DNA of 43,800 nt. It comes from Phycisphaerae bacterium (GTDB taxonomy: Bacteria > Planctomycetota > Phycisphaerae > UBA1845). The stretch spans positions 1 through 43,800 of the forward strand of contig JAUIEW010000009.1 of the NCBI GenBank assembly GCA_030429365.1, written 5' to 3'. The notes below the pieces were generated by a model. The model made no database searches, had not been told where the DNA came from, and saw only the letters and a program-made list of their open reading frames with translations. This document shows positions 1 to 8,338 of this stretch, piece after piece (the first letter of the stretch is position 1; each line of letters starts with the position of its first letter). The position numbers and the translations under genes were made by a program.

Positions 1-361
1 AGGACGCAACCGCCGCCGCATCAACACAGACGGCTTGATCAAATGGATCGCTGGATTCCGCAAGGTACAGACTGCTGCTGACCCTCTCGGAGAAACCCGC
101 CGCATCATCGAGGGCAGCGGCGGCGTGCGCTTCAGTTGGCGCACACGCGATACTCCAGATCGTGCCAACAACCAATACCGCCCCGACCGCGATCGCCGCG
201 ACCAGTAACCATGGCATCTGCCAACCGGACAACCGGGCAGCCAACACAAACACGGCAAAACCGGCAGCCCCCCACGTCGCAACGCGCGCGGTCGTCGAGA
301 ACCAGAGATTCATCCACAACCGCGATCGGGCACGGGCAACTTGTCGCTTGACGTCAGACAT
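1..361 (-). CDS. Membrane protein, N-terminal part, cut by the window edge
   Basis: Reading the minus strand from an ATG at 361-359 gives an uninterrupted frame of 120 codons that runs off the left edge. It starts MSDVKRQVARARSRLW and has two hydrophobic segments, roughly residues 26-43 (ATWGAAGFAVFVLAA) and 49-72 (MPWLLVAAIAVGAVLVVGTIW). These are followed by AALDDAAGFSERVSSSLYLA. Basic N-terminus, two membrane spans and an 'ALD..AGF.ERVSS.L' segment is a layout I know from large planctomycete membrane proteins of unknown role, loosely like DUF4175 proteins. That family link is an impression only. GGGAG about 11 nt before the ATG is an acceptable ribosome binding site. The C-terminal bulk of the protein is outside the window. 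Confidence 0.75.
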   Translation of the reverse strand, partial: MSDVKRQVARARSRLWMNLWFSTTARVATWGAAGFAVFVLAARLSGWQMPWLLVAAIAVGAVLVVGTIWSIACAPTEAHAAAALDDAAGFSERVSSSLYLAESSDPFDQAVCVDAAAVAS

Positions 362-750
362 TTTCAGTGAGTCTCCCAATCCTGCGACTTGAAATCGAAC
401 GAGCGAAGCGCCGTCCGCCGATTCGACACGTGTTGGTCAAACGCATCCCAATTTTCCGGACAAACAGCCAACTATGATTCTACGTCGCGGTACCTTACCG
501 GGCAACCGAAATGACCTCGCCTCAGCGATGAGAGGCCACCAAGCTATACCGCCACCCATGCGCCGCGCACCGACATCAGCCCCTACATATAAGTACGTCA
601 AATCGATCTATATGTCGCAGACCAACTCTGTGTGTTTGTGTATACCCCAGATATAGTCATTGGATACGCGATTATCGGTGGCTGGGGTGATCCCCAACTC
701 TGTTTTTTCGACTTCGCAACCACTCCGATACGGTTACAATCAAAACCATC
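362..750. other. Intergenic region between divergent genes, AT-richer
   Basis: No convincing gene lies here. The genes on either side point outward, so promoters for both should lie inside. The stretch at about 590-665 is noticeably AT-rich compared with its surroundings. A short hairpin, TGGGG-tgat-CCCCA at 683-696, is followed by a run of six T at 702-707. It has no gene upstream on the plus strand, so I do not call it a terminator. Confidence 0.5.
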
Positions 751-2643
751 ATGCCAACAATCACCCGGACAATATGGATGGGCGTCGCCACGATGATGCC
801 ATTGCTCTGTGCTGCCGACCCAACGCCAACCGATACGCCAAACGAACCCAAGGCGACTCCGCCGCCATTGTTCGTTCTTGTTGAAGGCCAGATCTACAAC
901 TTCAGCGGCGGCGGCATAGAGGACGCAACGGTCACGCTGAAACTGAAATCAAACCCGTCTACCATCGCCGAAACCAAAACGACCACATACGGCGACTTTC
1001 AACTCAAATCCGAAAAGCGTCTTTCGGGCGAAGCAACGGTTACGATCACTAAGCAGCATTACGTCAATGCCAGCATCGACGTCACACTCAATGCCGATGG
1101 CGATCCGCCCTTTGTCGATCATCAGTTGGAAGGCGCGATCAACTTGGAAGGCAGCGTCCTGGACAAGGCCTCGCAGAAACCAATCGAAGGCGCCAAGATC
1201 ATCGCCAAGTCGGGCTACAAGGACTACGAAACCGAATCTGACGCCCAGGGCGCTTTCAAGCTGGAAGGCATATTACCCGGCGGACTGTCGGTAAAGGTCA
1301 CATCCAAAGGCTATGCCGACCACGAGGACCGTATTCGCGAAGCCGAAAACGCCGGCTTGCAAAACATCCAGCTCTCACCCGAACGCATCGTCAAGCTGAC
1401 GGTCGTTGATGAGAAGAAAGCTCCGGTCCCCCGCGTGGTGGTCGAGGTCATCGATTCGCCCTACCGCAAGTATCGACAGACAACCACCGACGCGAAGGGG
1501 CAAGCGCGAATCGAAGGCCTCGATTTCGATTGTGACGCCCTCACGCTCCGTTTAACCCACGCCACCATGGTCTCCGATGTCGAATTCGAACGTAAGATTG
1601 AGCTACCTGCCGGCGTCACCGAATCCGAGCACGAACTGGTGATGGCTGCCGCGGGCATCGTCACTGGAAAAATCACTTCCGTTTCGCCCGAATACACGAC
1701 GCGCGAACCGGTCCCAGCCAACGGCGCCCGCATCTCGATCGGAACGACGGCGCAGGAAGGTTCCCCAAGATCGTGGTCAGACTTCGAAGGTCTCTATGAA
1801 ATCCTGGGCGTACCCGGCGGATCAACGGTGGTCACCGCCCATCTCGCGGGGCATGCACCCGAATTGCGCACCGTGGAAGTCAAAGCCAACGAGAAGACCA
1901 CCGTCAATTTCCAGCTCAAACCCGGCCGCTCAATCTCCGGCGTCGTCAAGGATGCGGATGGCAAAGGCATACCTGGAACTTATATCAACGCCACCGGATG
2001 GCGCGGGCATGCCACGCTTGGGTTGGCCGCAATGAGCAACGCGAACGGCGCATTTGAAATCCTCGACGCGCCGCTCGATGCGTTTTCCGTCTCGGTTTAT
2101 GCGGATGGTTACACGCCCCTACTCGACCAGGTTATCACAGGCGACAATTCGAATTACGCTTTTGAACTGAAAGTCGATCCGCGGGCGAGCGCGTCCGAGA
2201 TGACAGCGGCGATCAAAGCCGGCGACGCCGCCCCTGACTTCTCAGTGACCACCATCGATGGCACATCATTCAAACTCGCCGACCTGCGGGGCAAGGTCGT
2301 CGTGCTCGATTTCTGGGCCACCTGGTGCGGACCGTGCATCGGTGAGATTCCGGGCATGATCGACATCCAGAAGACGTTTTCAGACCGCAAGGACCTCCTC
2401 ATCATCAGCGTCAGCCTGGACGCCAACGAAAACGCACTCAAGTCCTTCGTCAAAGAGCGAAAAATGAAATGGCACCACGTCTTTGGCGATGCAGGCGGCG
2501 CCAGCCCGACCGCCGACGCCTACGGGGTGGTGGCCATCCCCTCTATCTTCGTCATCGACCAGGACGGGAAGGTTGTGGTGTCTGAGGGTTCGACCGCGGC
2601 GGTCAAGAGCGTCGTGACAAAACTGCTCAATTCTGACGGTTGA
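751..2643 (+). CDS. Secreted TlpA-like thioredoxin with carboxypeptidase-regulatory-like repeats
   Basis: 630 residues. Residues 1-22 (ITRTIWMGVATMMPLLCAA) look like an export signal. Residues about 40-480 are a string of beta-sandwich units of the carboxypeptidase-regulatory-like type: INLEGSVLDKASQKPIEGAKI, ISGVVKDADGKGIPGTYI, repeated phrases such as 'G.F.L.G...G', and YADGYTP at the end of a unit. Residues 491-628 form a TlpA/AhpC-TSA thioredoxin domain: GDAAPDFSV, the linker LADLRGKVVVLDFWATW, the redox motif WCGPC at 525-529, and the cis-Pro region VAIPSIFVID. It is probably an extracytoplasmic thiol-disulfide protein held on a stalk of sugar- or protein-binding sandwich domains. The start ATG has no strong ribosome binding site. 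The gene stands alone, 207 bp from the next. The redox domain is certain; the partner is unknown. Confidence 0.85.
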   Translation: MPTITRTIWMGVATMMPLLCAADPTPTDTPNEPKATPPPLFVLVEGQIYNFSGGGIEDATVTLKLKSNPSTIAETKTTTYGDFQLKSEKRLSGEATVTITKQHYVNASIDVTLNADGDPPFVDHQLEGAINLEGSVLDKASQKPIEGAKIIAKSGYKDYETESDAQGAFKLEGILPGGLSVKVTSKGYADHEDRIREAENAGLQNIQLSPERIVKLTVVDEKKAPVPRVVVEVIDSPYRKYRQTTTDAKGQARIEGLDFDCDALTLRLTHATMVSDVEFERKIELPAGVTESEHELVMAAAGIVTGKITSVSPEYTTREPVPANGARISIGTTAQEGSPRSWSDFEGLYEILGVPGGSTVVTAHLAGHAPELRTVEVKANEKTTVNFQLKPGRSISGVVKDADGKGIPGTYINATGWRGHATLGLAAMSNANGAFEILDAPLDAFSVSVYADGYTPLLDQVITGDNSNYAFELKVDPRASASEMTAAIKAGDAAPDFSVTTIDGTSFKLADLRGKVVVLDFWATWCGPCIGEIPGMIDIQKTFSDRKDLLIISVSLDANENALKSFVKERKMKWHHVFGDAGGASPTADAYGVVAIPSIFVIDQDGKVVVSEGSTAAVKSVVTKLLNSDG

Positions 2644-2850
2644 CACAGCACACCGCTTCAAGGATGTTTAACCCCAAGTGCATGCCGAAAACGGGGCCTC
2701 AGGACTCAAACGCCCCCATCACCGGCTGCATTGGGGTATCATTGGACTTGTCTAAACCGTGCCAGCGCTGACCGAGAAACCGGCCTGCAGGCGTACGCCG
2801 AGGCGGGCTGCGGCGCGGCATTGATTTGATAACAGGATCGGTGCATCAAC

Positions 2851-3471
2851 ATGGAACAATGGGAAGTGGCTCGTTGCACCAGCGTGTGCAGCGCGACGGG
2901 CCGGGAACTGGCTGAAAATGAACCCATCTTCGCCGTGCTCTACGACGAGGGTGACACGTTTCGTCGCGAAGATTTTTCGGTGGACGGTTGGCCCGGACCG
3001 CCGGCCGACTGCTACTGCTTCTTCAAGACAGCCGTCCCCGCGCGCGAGAAGAAAAAACGCCTCCTGCTCGATGACGAAGTGCTGGTCAGTTTCTTCACCC
3101 GCCTCGCCGACGAAACGCTCGACGAACGCATCCGTTTTCGATTCGTCCTGGCGCTGATCCTGATGCGCAAGCGCATCCTCAAGTACGAACAGACCACCAA
3201 GGTCGACGGCAACGAAGTCTGGCACATGCGCCTTGTCCGCGAACAGTCGATACACAAAGTTGTCAACCCGCAACTCGATGACACCCAGATCGACAGCGTC
3301 AGCCGCCAACTCGGCGCGATCCTGCACGGCGACATGGGCGATTTTGACGAAATCGACGCAGCCGAAGCGGAGGCCGCTGACATCGAACCGCAAGATGCCA
3401 CCGATGCCGAAGCTGAATCGCAGCCAGTCGCCGAAATTTCCGAACCTGAAACGGTACAGGATTCAAAATGA
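2851..3471 (+). CDS. Conserved planctomycete-type protein of unknown function
   Basis: 206 residues, no signal peptide, so probably cytosolic. The N-terminus has a Cys pair and a TGR motif (CTSVCSATGRELAENEP, from residue 9), followed by FRREDFS, WPGPP and a CYCFFKTAVP segment. The middle is helical and charged (LLDDEVLVSFFTRLADETLDERIRFRFVLALILMRKRILKYEQT), and the C-terminal 50 residues are acidic and disordered. I recognise the pattern 'C..TGREL....E....L...G..F.R.DFS...W.GPP' from planctomycete genomes, without any known function. Its stop overlaps the first possible ATG of the next gene (ATGA at 3468), so it probably heads a translationally coupled unit with the lipoprotein and the RDD gene. 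Confidence 0.8.
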   Translation: MEQWEVARCTSVCSATGRELAENEPIFAVLYDEGDTFRREDFSVDGWPGPPADCYCFFKTAVPAREKKKRLLLDDEVLVSFFTRLADETLDERIRFRFVLALILMRKRILKYEQTTKVDGNEVWHMRLVREQSIHKVVNPQLDDTQIDSVSRQLGAILHGDMGDFDEIDAAEAEAADIEPQDATDAEAESQPVAEISEPETVQDSK

Positions 3472-3503
3472 CGACCAACCCTCGACCGGCATGGAGAGAG
3501 ACA

Positions 3504-4547
3504 ATGCCCACTGCAAGACCACAGCCAACACTGTCAGCAATGCTCATCGTCTGCGGCGGTTTGTTGCTGTCGGCCACGGGTTGCCCAGACGATCGCATGG
3601 GGTTGGAGATCGAACCGTTTCCGGTCATGCCGATGCGCAATGCGGTCGGTATCGTCAACGACAACAACCGTGGGTTGCAGTTGACCATCAAATCCAAGGG
3701 AGGTTTCGCCCGCTGCCGTTTCACCGATCAGGATGGTTCCAAGCGCCGCTTCGATGTCGATGCCAACCTGATTGTGCACTGCCCGCGCAACATGCGCCTG
3801 GATATGAGCGTATTGGGCAAGTCGTATTTCGTCTTCGGGTCCAACGAAGAACGCTACTGGGTCGAACAGCCCGACGCCCGCGCCCTCACGTGGGGACGCC
3901 ACGATCGCGACATCGAACCGAACGCCCGCGACTTGATCATTCGTCCGGAACTCATCGTCGAAGCACTGGGCATCTCGCTTATCCCGGAAGGGAACAGCGC
4001 CCCTATGACGCAGCGAATCACAGACACGCACCAGCAACTCGTATTCTTCGACCAGGGCAACAATCAATCCGGTCGAATCAGCAAGGAATTCTGGCTTACG
4101 CGATTCGAACCGCAACTCATCGACCGGGTCATCTTCCGCGATCCGATGGGTCAGTTGGTCATGGATGCCAAGCTCGATAAGTACAAACCAGTTGTCCCCG
4201 GCGGACCGCTGATCCCCCACCGCTTCGAGGTGAGTTGGCCGGCAACCGAAGGGTTCATGCTCCTGACCGTCGCTGGCTGGAAGCTGCTGCCGAAAGTAAC
4301 CGTGGACCATCCGGCATTTCAGTTTCCGCTCGATCGCGGCGCTGAATTCGACCGCATCGTCGATCTTGATGTTGAGTTGGACCACCTCTACAACCCCATC
4401 AAAGCCAGCGACCTGATCCGCATGCAGTTGGAGGAACAGGGACAACTGGACGGCGATGGATACCCGATCGAAGACGATGTCCCGTTCACCGATGAGCCAA
4501 ACGCCAGCGAAGCAACCGACCAGTCGAACGAACCCGATGATGGTTAA
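3504..4547 (+). CDS. Lipoprotein of unknown function
   Basis: From ATG 3504 the product is 347 residues, with a lipoprotein signal MPTARPQPTLSAML...LLLSATGC (lipid-acceptor Cys27). GGAGAG lies 5 nt upstream of this ATG and the n-region is of normal length, so I prefer it. An earlier in-frame ATG at 3468 overlaps the stop of the preceding gene (ATGA) and would add 12 residues. The mature part has no motif I recognise. It is rich in beta-type segments (LQLTIKSKGGFARCRFTD, FRDPMGQLVMDAKLDKY, RFEVSWPATEGFMLLTVAGW), suggesting an envelope beta-sandwich protein, and ends in an acidic tail. The stop TAA at 4545-4547 overlaps the ATGATG that begins the next gene, so the two are coupled. Confidence 0.8.
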   Translation: MPTARPQPTLSAMLIVCGGLLLSATGCPDDRMGLEIEPFPVMPMRNAVGIVNDNNRGLQLTIKSKGGFARCRFTDQDGSKRRFDVDANLIVHCPRNMRLDMSVLGKSYFVFGSNEERYWVEQPDARALTWGRHDRDIEPNARDLIIRPELIVEALGISLIPEGNSAPMTQRITDTHQQLVFFDQGNNQSGRISKEFWLTRFEPQLIDRVIFRDPMGQLVMDAKLDKYKPVVPGGPLIPHRFEVSWPATEGFMLLTVAGWKLLPKVTVDHPAFQFPLDRGAEFDRIVDLDVELDHLYNPIKASDLIRMQLEEQGQLDGDGYPIEDDVPFTDEPNASEATDQSNEPDDG

Positions 4548-4703
4548 ATCCAACGGCGGTCAACAATTCGCAAGTCGCACGCGCCTGGCCGTGGCATGCA
4601 TCGCATTACTGTGGTGCGCGGTCAGCACATTCGCAGAAGACCGCGTAACGCCTCTCAGCGTCATCGGTAACAATGAACACGTCTGGGTTTTCCGAAGACG
4701 GGG
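4537..4703 (+). other. Signal-peptide 5' part of the RDD gene, out of frame with the rest
   Basis: The frame opened by ATGATG at 4537/4540 overlaps the end of the lipoprotein gene and encodes MVKSNGGQQFASRTRLAV...LLWCAVSTFA-EDR, a clear export signal, then VTPLSVIGNNEHVWVF. In this frame the sequence soon degenerates and stops at 4833. The continuation RFRVFRGEPFGG lies in the frame used from about 4704. Adding one base in the GGGG run at 4700-4703 would join them as HVWVFRRRGLRFRVFRGEPFGG. I therefore read 4537-6233 as one gene with a one-base deletion or a sequencing error. Confidence 0.6.
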
Positions 4704-6233
4704 TTGCGGTTTCGGGTCTTTCGGGGTGAACCGTTTGGCGGCAGCATCGCGGCATACGCCGTCCGTGGCGAAAACCTTCATGTGTTTTATCGCGACGGCT
4801 CGCATTATCGCTTGCGTTTCGTCGAGCGGCTGATGTCCGAACCGCCAGGCGACGAAGATGCACCAGAGATAACCGCCCCCGGGGACGTCGTTCCGAAAGC
4901 GGTGTACGGCGATGTCGAAGACGACAGCGTTTACGCCCTCGTATCGACCGACTCGGCGATCAAGTTGCCCCTGCACGTACAGCCGAAAAGAGCAGTGACC
5001 AGTGACGCCTCCACCAACGGCGCCGGCGACGATGACAAGCAACCGCCACCCGTGACAGGCGAATCCTTGATCGACGAAAGCGGCTCCCATTCAAAGACGT
5101 CGTTGGTGCGCTACCATCGAGGCGAATGGCAGTTTGTCGCGATCTGTCCTGAAGCGGTCGATACGGCGAAAGAGGTTTGGCTGGCGACCATACGCGGCGA
5201 TGTCGCAATTCTCTATTCGAACACCTCAAACAATCTCATGCTCGCCCTCGGTAATACCACCGGATGGCAGGCACTGTCGGCCGGCCCAAAACTCAACCCC
5301 GATGGCGTGCTCAGTTTCTTCACCGATCAAAATGTATTCACCCTGCTGGCCAACGAAAGCACCGAGGCGGCCACGACTCCTGACGTCAAGACATACCGCT
5401 GGCTTGACGGCGTGTGGAAGCCGGGCGAGCGATTGGAAATCAAAGCGGACCCATCGCTCAAAGTCGGCGACGAAGTGGCCGCTGGAATGTTCGGTAAAGG
5501 CGTGGTGCTCGCCTACGAATTGAAATCAGAAGGCGCATCCAGCATTTGGGCGGGGGTCTGGCCGATGAGCGGCGGATCGCCGCTGATGGAACCAACCGAA
5601 GTGCTTCCGCTCAATCAGAACTTCCAGTCCTCGACCTCGACCGACATGGCGTCGATCGCCATCGCGATCATACTCAGCGTGCTCTTGTTCATCGTGTTCG
5701 TCAGGCGGACACCGAGCTTATTCGTGGAAATGGAAGTTCCGAAGGGCTACATGCTCGCCGGCGCGGGCAAGCGAACGCTGGCATTTGTGATCGATCTCTT
5801 CGCGCTATCGCTGATCGCATTCCCCTTGTTCATCACCCCATGGATGACAGCCAACCTCACCCCCGGCGAGGACATTCAACAAGAGTTCAACTACCTGCTC
5901 GAATTCGACCGCAACGTCGCTTTCGGCCCGTGGATCAAATGCCTCCTGCTGTTTGTGGTCTATGCGACCGTGATGGAACTTTTCTGCCGCGCGACGATTG
6001 GCAAACTCGTTCTGGGACTTCGGGTGTGTTCGACTTCGGGAGGACGCGGATCGTCGCTGGCGATCATCGTGCGAAACTGCCTGCGGTTCGAACTGTACTA
6101 CAAGCTGTCGTTTCTACCGTTGGCCATGCTCGTGATCCTGACCCGCAACCACCAGCGTCTCGGCGACCTTGTCGCCAACACGATGGTCATCGAAGCCATC
6201 AAACAAGCACCAAACCAACCAACCCAAACGTAG
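4704..6233 (+). CDS. RDD-family membrane protein with extracytoplasmic propeller-like N-terminus (frameshifted at the 5' end)
   Basis: The open frame begins at a TTG at 4704 because an in-frame TGA at 4674 blocks anything earlier. 509 residues are visible here. Residues 1-310 look like a repetitive beta protein (RGENLHVFYRDGSHYRLRF, KTSLVRYHRGEWQFVAI, VKTYRWLDGVWKPGERL). A membrane span lies near residue 320 (MASIAIAIILSVLLFIVFV). An RDD domain follows, about 345-500: GAGKRTLAFVIDLFAL with the R..A..ID signature, then TIGKLVLGLRV and NHQRLGDLVANTMVIE, spanning the membrane about three times. The TTG is unlikely to be the true start, since a signal peptide lies just upstream in another frame. 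Last gene of the coupled unit 2851-6233. Its TAG stop is the first part of an inverted repeat. Confidence 0.75.
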   Translation: MRFRVFRGEPFGGSIAAYAVRGENLHVFYRDGSHYRLRFVERLMSEPPGDEDAPEITAPGDVVPKAVYGDVEDDSVYALVSTDSAIKLPLHVQPKRAVTSDASTNGAGDDDKQPPPVTGESLIDESGSHSKTSLVRYHRGEWQFVAICPEAVDTAKEVWLATIRGDVAILYSNTSNNLMLALGNTTGWQALSAGPKLNPDGVLSFFTDQNVFTLLANESTEAATTPDVKTYRWLDGVWKPGERLEIKADPSLKVGDEVAAGMFGKGVVLAYELKSEGASSIWAGVWPMSGGSPLMEPTEVLPLNQNFQSSTSTDMASIAIAIILSVLLFIVFVRRTPSLFVEMEVPKGYMLAGAGKRTLAFVIDLFALSLIAFPLFITPWMTANLTPGEDIQQEFNYLLEFDRNVAFGPWIKCLLLFVVYATVMELFCRATIGKLVLGLRVCSTSGGRGSSLAIIVRNCLRFELYYKLSFLPLAMLVILTRNHQRLGDLVANTMVIEAIKQAPNQPTQT

Positions 6234-6295
6234 GGTGGGCCGTGCCCACCATGTCGTAGCGAATTCAAACGGCGGTGGGCACGGCCCACCCTACG
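6229..6295. repeat. Long inverted repeat, copy 1, supplying the stop codon of the RDD gene
   Basis: Perfect arms of 22 bases at 6229-6250 and 6274-6295. The left arm begins CGTAGGGTGGGCCGTGCCC, and the loop has 23 nt and contains GAATTCAAACGGC. The second copy is at 22492-22556. The TAG of the RDD gene (6231-6233) lies within the left arm. The folded RNA could act as a transcript end or a 3' stabiliser. No transposase is linked, so the element resembles a REP or MITE-type repeat. Confidence 0.9.
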
Positions 6296-6356
6296 CATAC
6301 GTCCTCTATCAAGACCTGCGGGATAGCGGGCATCCTCGAATTGTTGATTCTGAAAA

Positions 6357-7952
6357 CTAAACCGCGACTTGTTCTTTGAACTTCTTGCGGGCTTCACCAA
6401 CGATGTAAAATGAACCGGTGATGCAGATCAGATCGTCGCGTGAAACCGCCCTCTCGGCGATGCTCAACGCGTCTTCAAGATTCTCTGCAACCTGGGCCAT
6501 CTTGGTGCACGATTCCTGGAACGTTTGGAGCAGATCGTGCGGGTCAGCCGACCGCTTGGTGCGAGCTGAGGTGAAGATAATTTTGTCAGCGCCCAGCTGC
6601 ACATGCTGCAACATACCGGCGATGTCTTTGTCGCGCTGACACGCGAAGATGACGATCATCGAATCGTACGGAACCGTCTGGCCAATCGCACGCATCAGGG
6701 CTTCAACACTCGCCGCATTGTGCGCACCATCGATGAGCGTACGCGGCTCGTCGCGAACCATTTCCATCCGTCCGCGGATTTTCACGTTGCCCAAGCCTTC
6801 GATGGCTTTTTGATCGTCGATCTTGAACCCACGCGACTTGAGGGCATCCATCATCGAGAGCGCGACGCTGCAATTGATTGCCTGATGTTCACCCGGAAGC
6901 GGGACCGGCAGATGCTCGAAACGACTTCGCGATGTGGTCAGTGAAAGACGCGTATGTGGGCCCAACAACCGCGTGGCTTCAAATCGATAGCTGAATTCGT
7001 TGTCGTCACCCGGTACGCAGAACGTCGAACCCATTTCCTCTGCGGCTTTTTTCAACACGCCCATGACTTCCGGCTCTTGGGGGGCACTCACGACGGGCAC
7101 GCCCTTTTTGAAGATGCCGGCTTTCTCTTCGGCGATGTCGGTAAGTTTGGGCCCCAAAAGGGCTGTGTGATCGTAGCTGATGTTGGTGATACCGCAGACT
7201 TCCGGCTTGATGATGTTGGTCGAGTCCAATCGACCGCCCAACCCCGTCTCGATCACTGCAAAGTCGACTTCGGACTCCGCAAACCAGACGAAGGAAGCCG
7301 CCGTGAGCAACTCAAAATAGGTCGCATCCTCGTCCTTGCCGAGCGCCTTGGTGGCTTCCGTGGCAACCCTGGCGAGCAACTTCGTGAATTCCTGCTCGGT
7401 GGGCATGACGCCGTCGATTGTCATGCGCTCGCGCACTGTGGTCAGATGCGGCGAGGTGTAAAGTCCGACCTTGTATCCGCAGCCCTGCAACATGCACGCC
7501 ACCATTGCGGACGTACATCCCTTGCCTTTGGTACCGGCGACATGGATTGATTTGAATTCTTTTTCCGGGTTCCCCAATGCCGATAAGAGCTTTTTCATGC
7601 GGTCGAGTTTGAACGTCCGCTTGTTGTAGGCGACTGGGGGCGCACTTTCGTAGTTGCTGACCGATCGGAGAAAATTCAGCACGGAGCGATAGGTCCGCAG
7701 CGAAGTCGATTTGCGCCGGGTTGCCCGACCGTTTGCACGACCGTTACCATTGGGGGACGCTTTTCCGTTGGTCCCTGAGGCGCCGTTGGCGGAGGAGGCA
7801 CGCTTGGAAGTTGTGCGACTTGCGCCGCCCGATTTGCTCTTGGCCACCCCATTGCGTTTTGCCGCCCCGGCCCCGGAACTGGTGCGTTTGGTCTTGGTGG
7901 CGGTGGAGGCTTTCGTCTTGGATTTGGATCGAGTCGCGGTTGCGCGTGCCAT
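6357..7952 (-). CDS. folC: Bifunctional folylpolyglutamate synthase/dihydrofolate synthase with H1-like N-terminal extension
   Basis: The enzyme adds glutamate to folates and makes dihydrofolate from dihydropteroate, using ATP, in the cytosol. From ATG 7952 the product is 531 residues. The Mur-ligase core shows the P-loop GTKGKGCT (140-147), TSPHLTTVRERMTIDG, ETGLGGRLDSTN, ITNISYDHTALLG, IAEEKAGIFKKGVPVVS and, in the C-terminal domain, GRMEMVRDEPRTLIDGAHN. Residues 2-86 are very unusual: almost only K, R, A, S, T, G and N (ATRSKSKTKASTATKTKRTSS and similar), like a histone H1 or AlgP tail, giving about 85 residues beyond the normal FolC start. The frame stays open upstream to 8057, but that part reads as non-coding. 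The gene is single and diverges from aroB across 386 bp. Confidence 0.93.
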   Translation of the reverse strand: MARATATRSKSKTKASTATKTKRTSSGAGAAKRNGVAKSKSGGASRTTSKRASSANGASGTNGKASPNGNGRANGRATRRKSTSLRTYRSVLNFLRSVSNYESAPPVAYNKRTFKLDRMKKLLSALGNPEKEFKSIHVAGTKGKGCTSAMVACMLQGCGYKVGLYTSPHLTTVRERMTIDGVMPTEQEFTKLLARVATEATKALGKDEDATYFELLTAASFVWFAESEVDFAVIETGLGGRLDSTNIIKPEVCGITNISYDHTALLGPKLTDIAEEKAGIFKKGVPVVSAPQEPEVMGVLKKAAEEMGSTFCVPGDDNEFSYRFEATRLLGPHTRLSLTTSRSRFEHLPVPLPGEHQAINCSVALSMMDALKSRGFKIDDQKAIEGLGNVKIRGRMEMVRDEPRTLIDGAHNAASVEALMRAIGQTVPYDSMIVIFACQRDKDIAGMLQHVQLGADKIIFTSARTKRSADPHDLLQTFQESCTKMAQVAENLEDALSIAERAVSRDDLICITGSFYIVGEARKKFKEQVAV

Positions 7953-8338
7953 CGTGATAAATTGCCCCGGTATTGTGATGCTCTGGACGAGTGTTGCGCC
8001 GCGCCGTTGGCGGCTCGGTTTCGTCCAAATGGGAAACCTGCCTGGTCGGCCTTGCACGGGAATCCTTTTCCCCGCAGGATGCCGAACGATAGTCGAACGC
8101 CTTTAGTACCGCCGCGCCGACGGCAGATGTACATTCGCCCGACGTGTTATACGCCACGGCTCGTACGGCGTTCGCACGGATCCATCCGTGTACAGGTGAA
8201 AATAATTCTCAAGTGGTTATGATACATGAAATTACGCGATTTTCAAGCTTACCGGACGTTGTAAGTTGTACCCTGGCGAAACTCACAGAGGATGCGCGCT
8301 GACACCACCAATCGTAACTTCAATGTAGAAAATCGCTT
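7953..8338. other. Divergent intergenic region folC / aroB
   Basis: No gene is supported here. The region must carry the promoters of both divergent genes. A palindrome CACGGAT-cc-ATCCGTG at 8175-8190 could be an operator or a small hairpin. The 120 bp before aroB are AT-richer, but no -35/-10 pair is clear enough to call. Confidence 0.4.

Noticed and set aside
3534-4553. Minus-strand frame of 339 codons
   Set aside because: Antisense shadow of the lipoprotein gene, with no ribosome binding site or recognisable motif.
4680-4710. Programmed -1 frameshift in the RDD gene
   Set aside because: No classic X-XXY-YYZ slippery heptamer lies in the right frame. A missing base in GGGG is the simpler explanation.
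6098-6400. Short frames reading GRAHRRLNS and GGHGPPY, also at 22288-22551
   Set aside because: These are translations of the inverted repeat itself, a frequent source of false genes.
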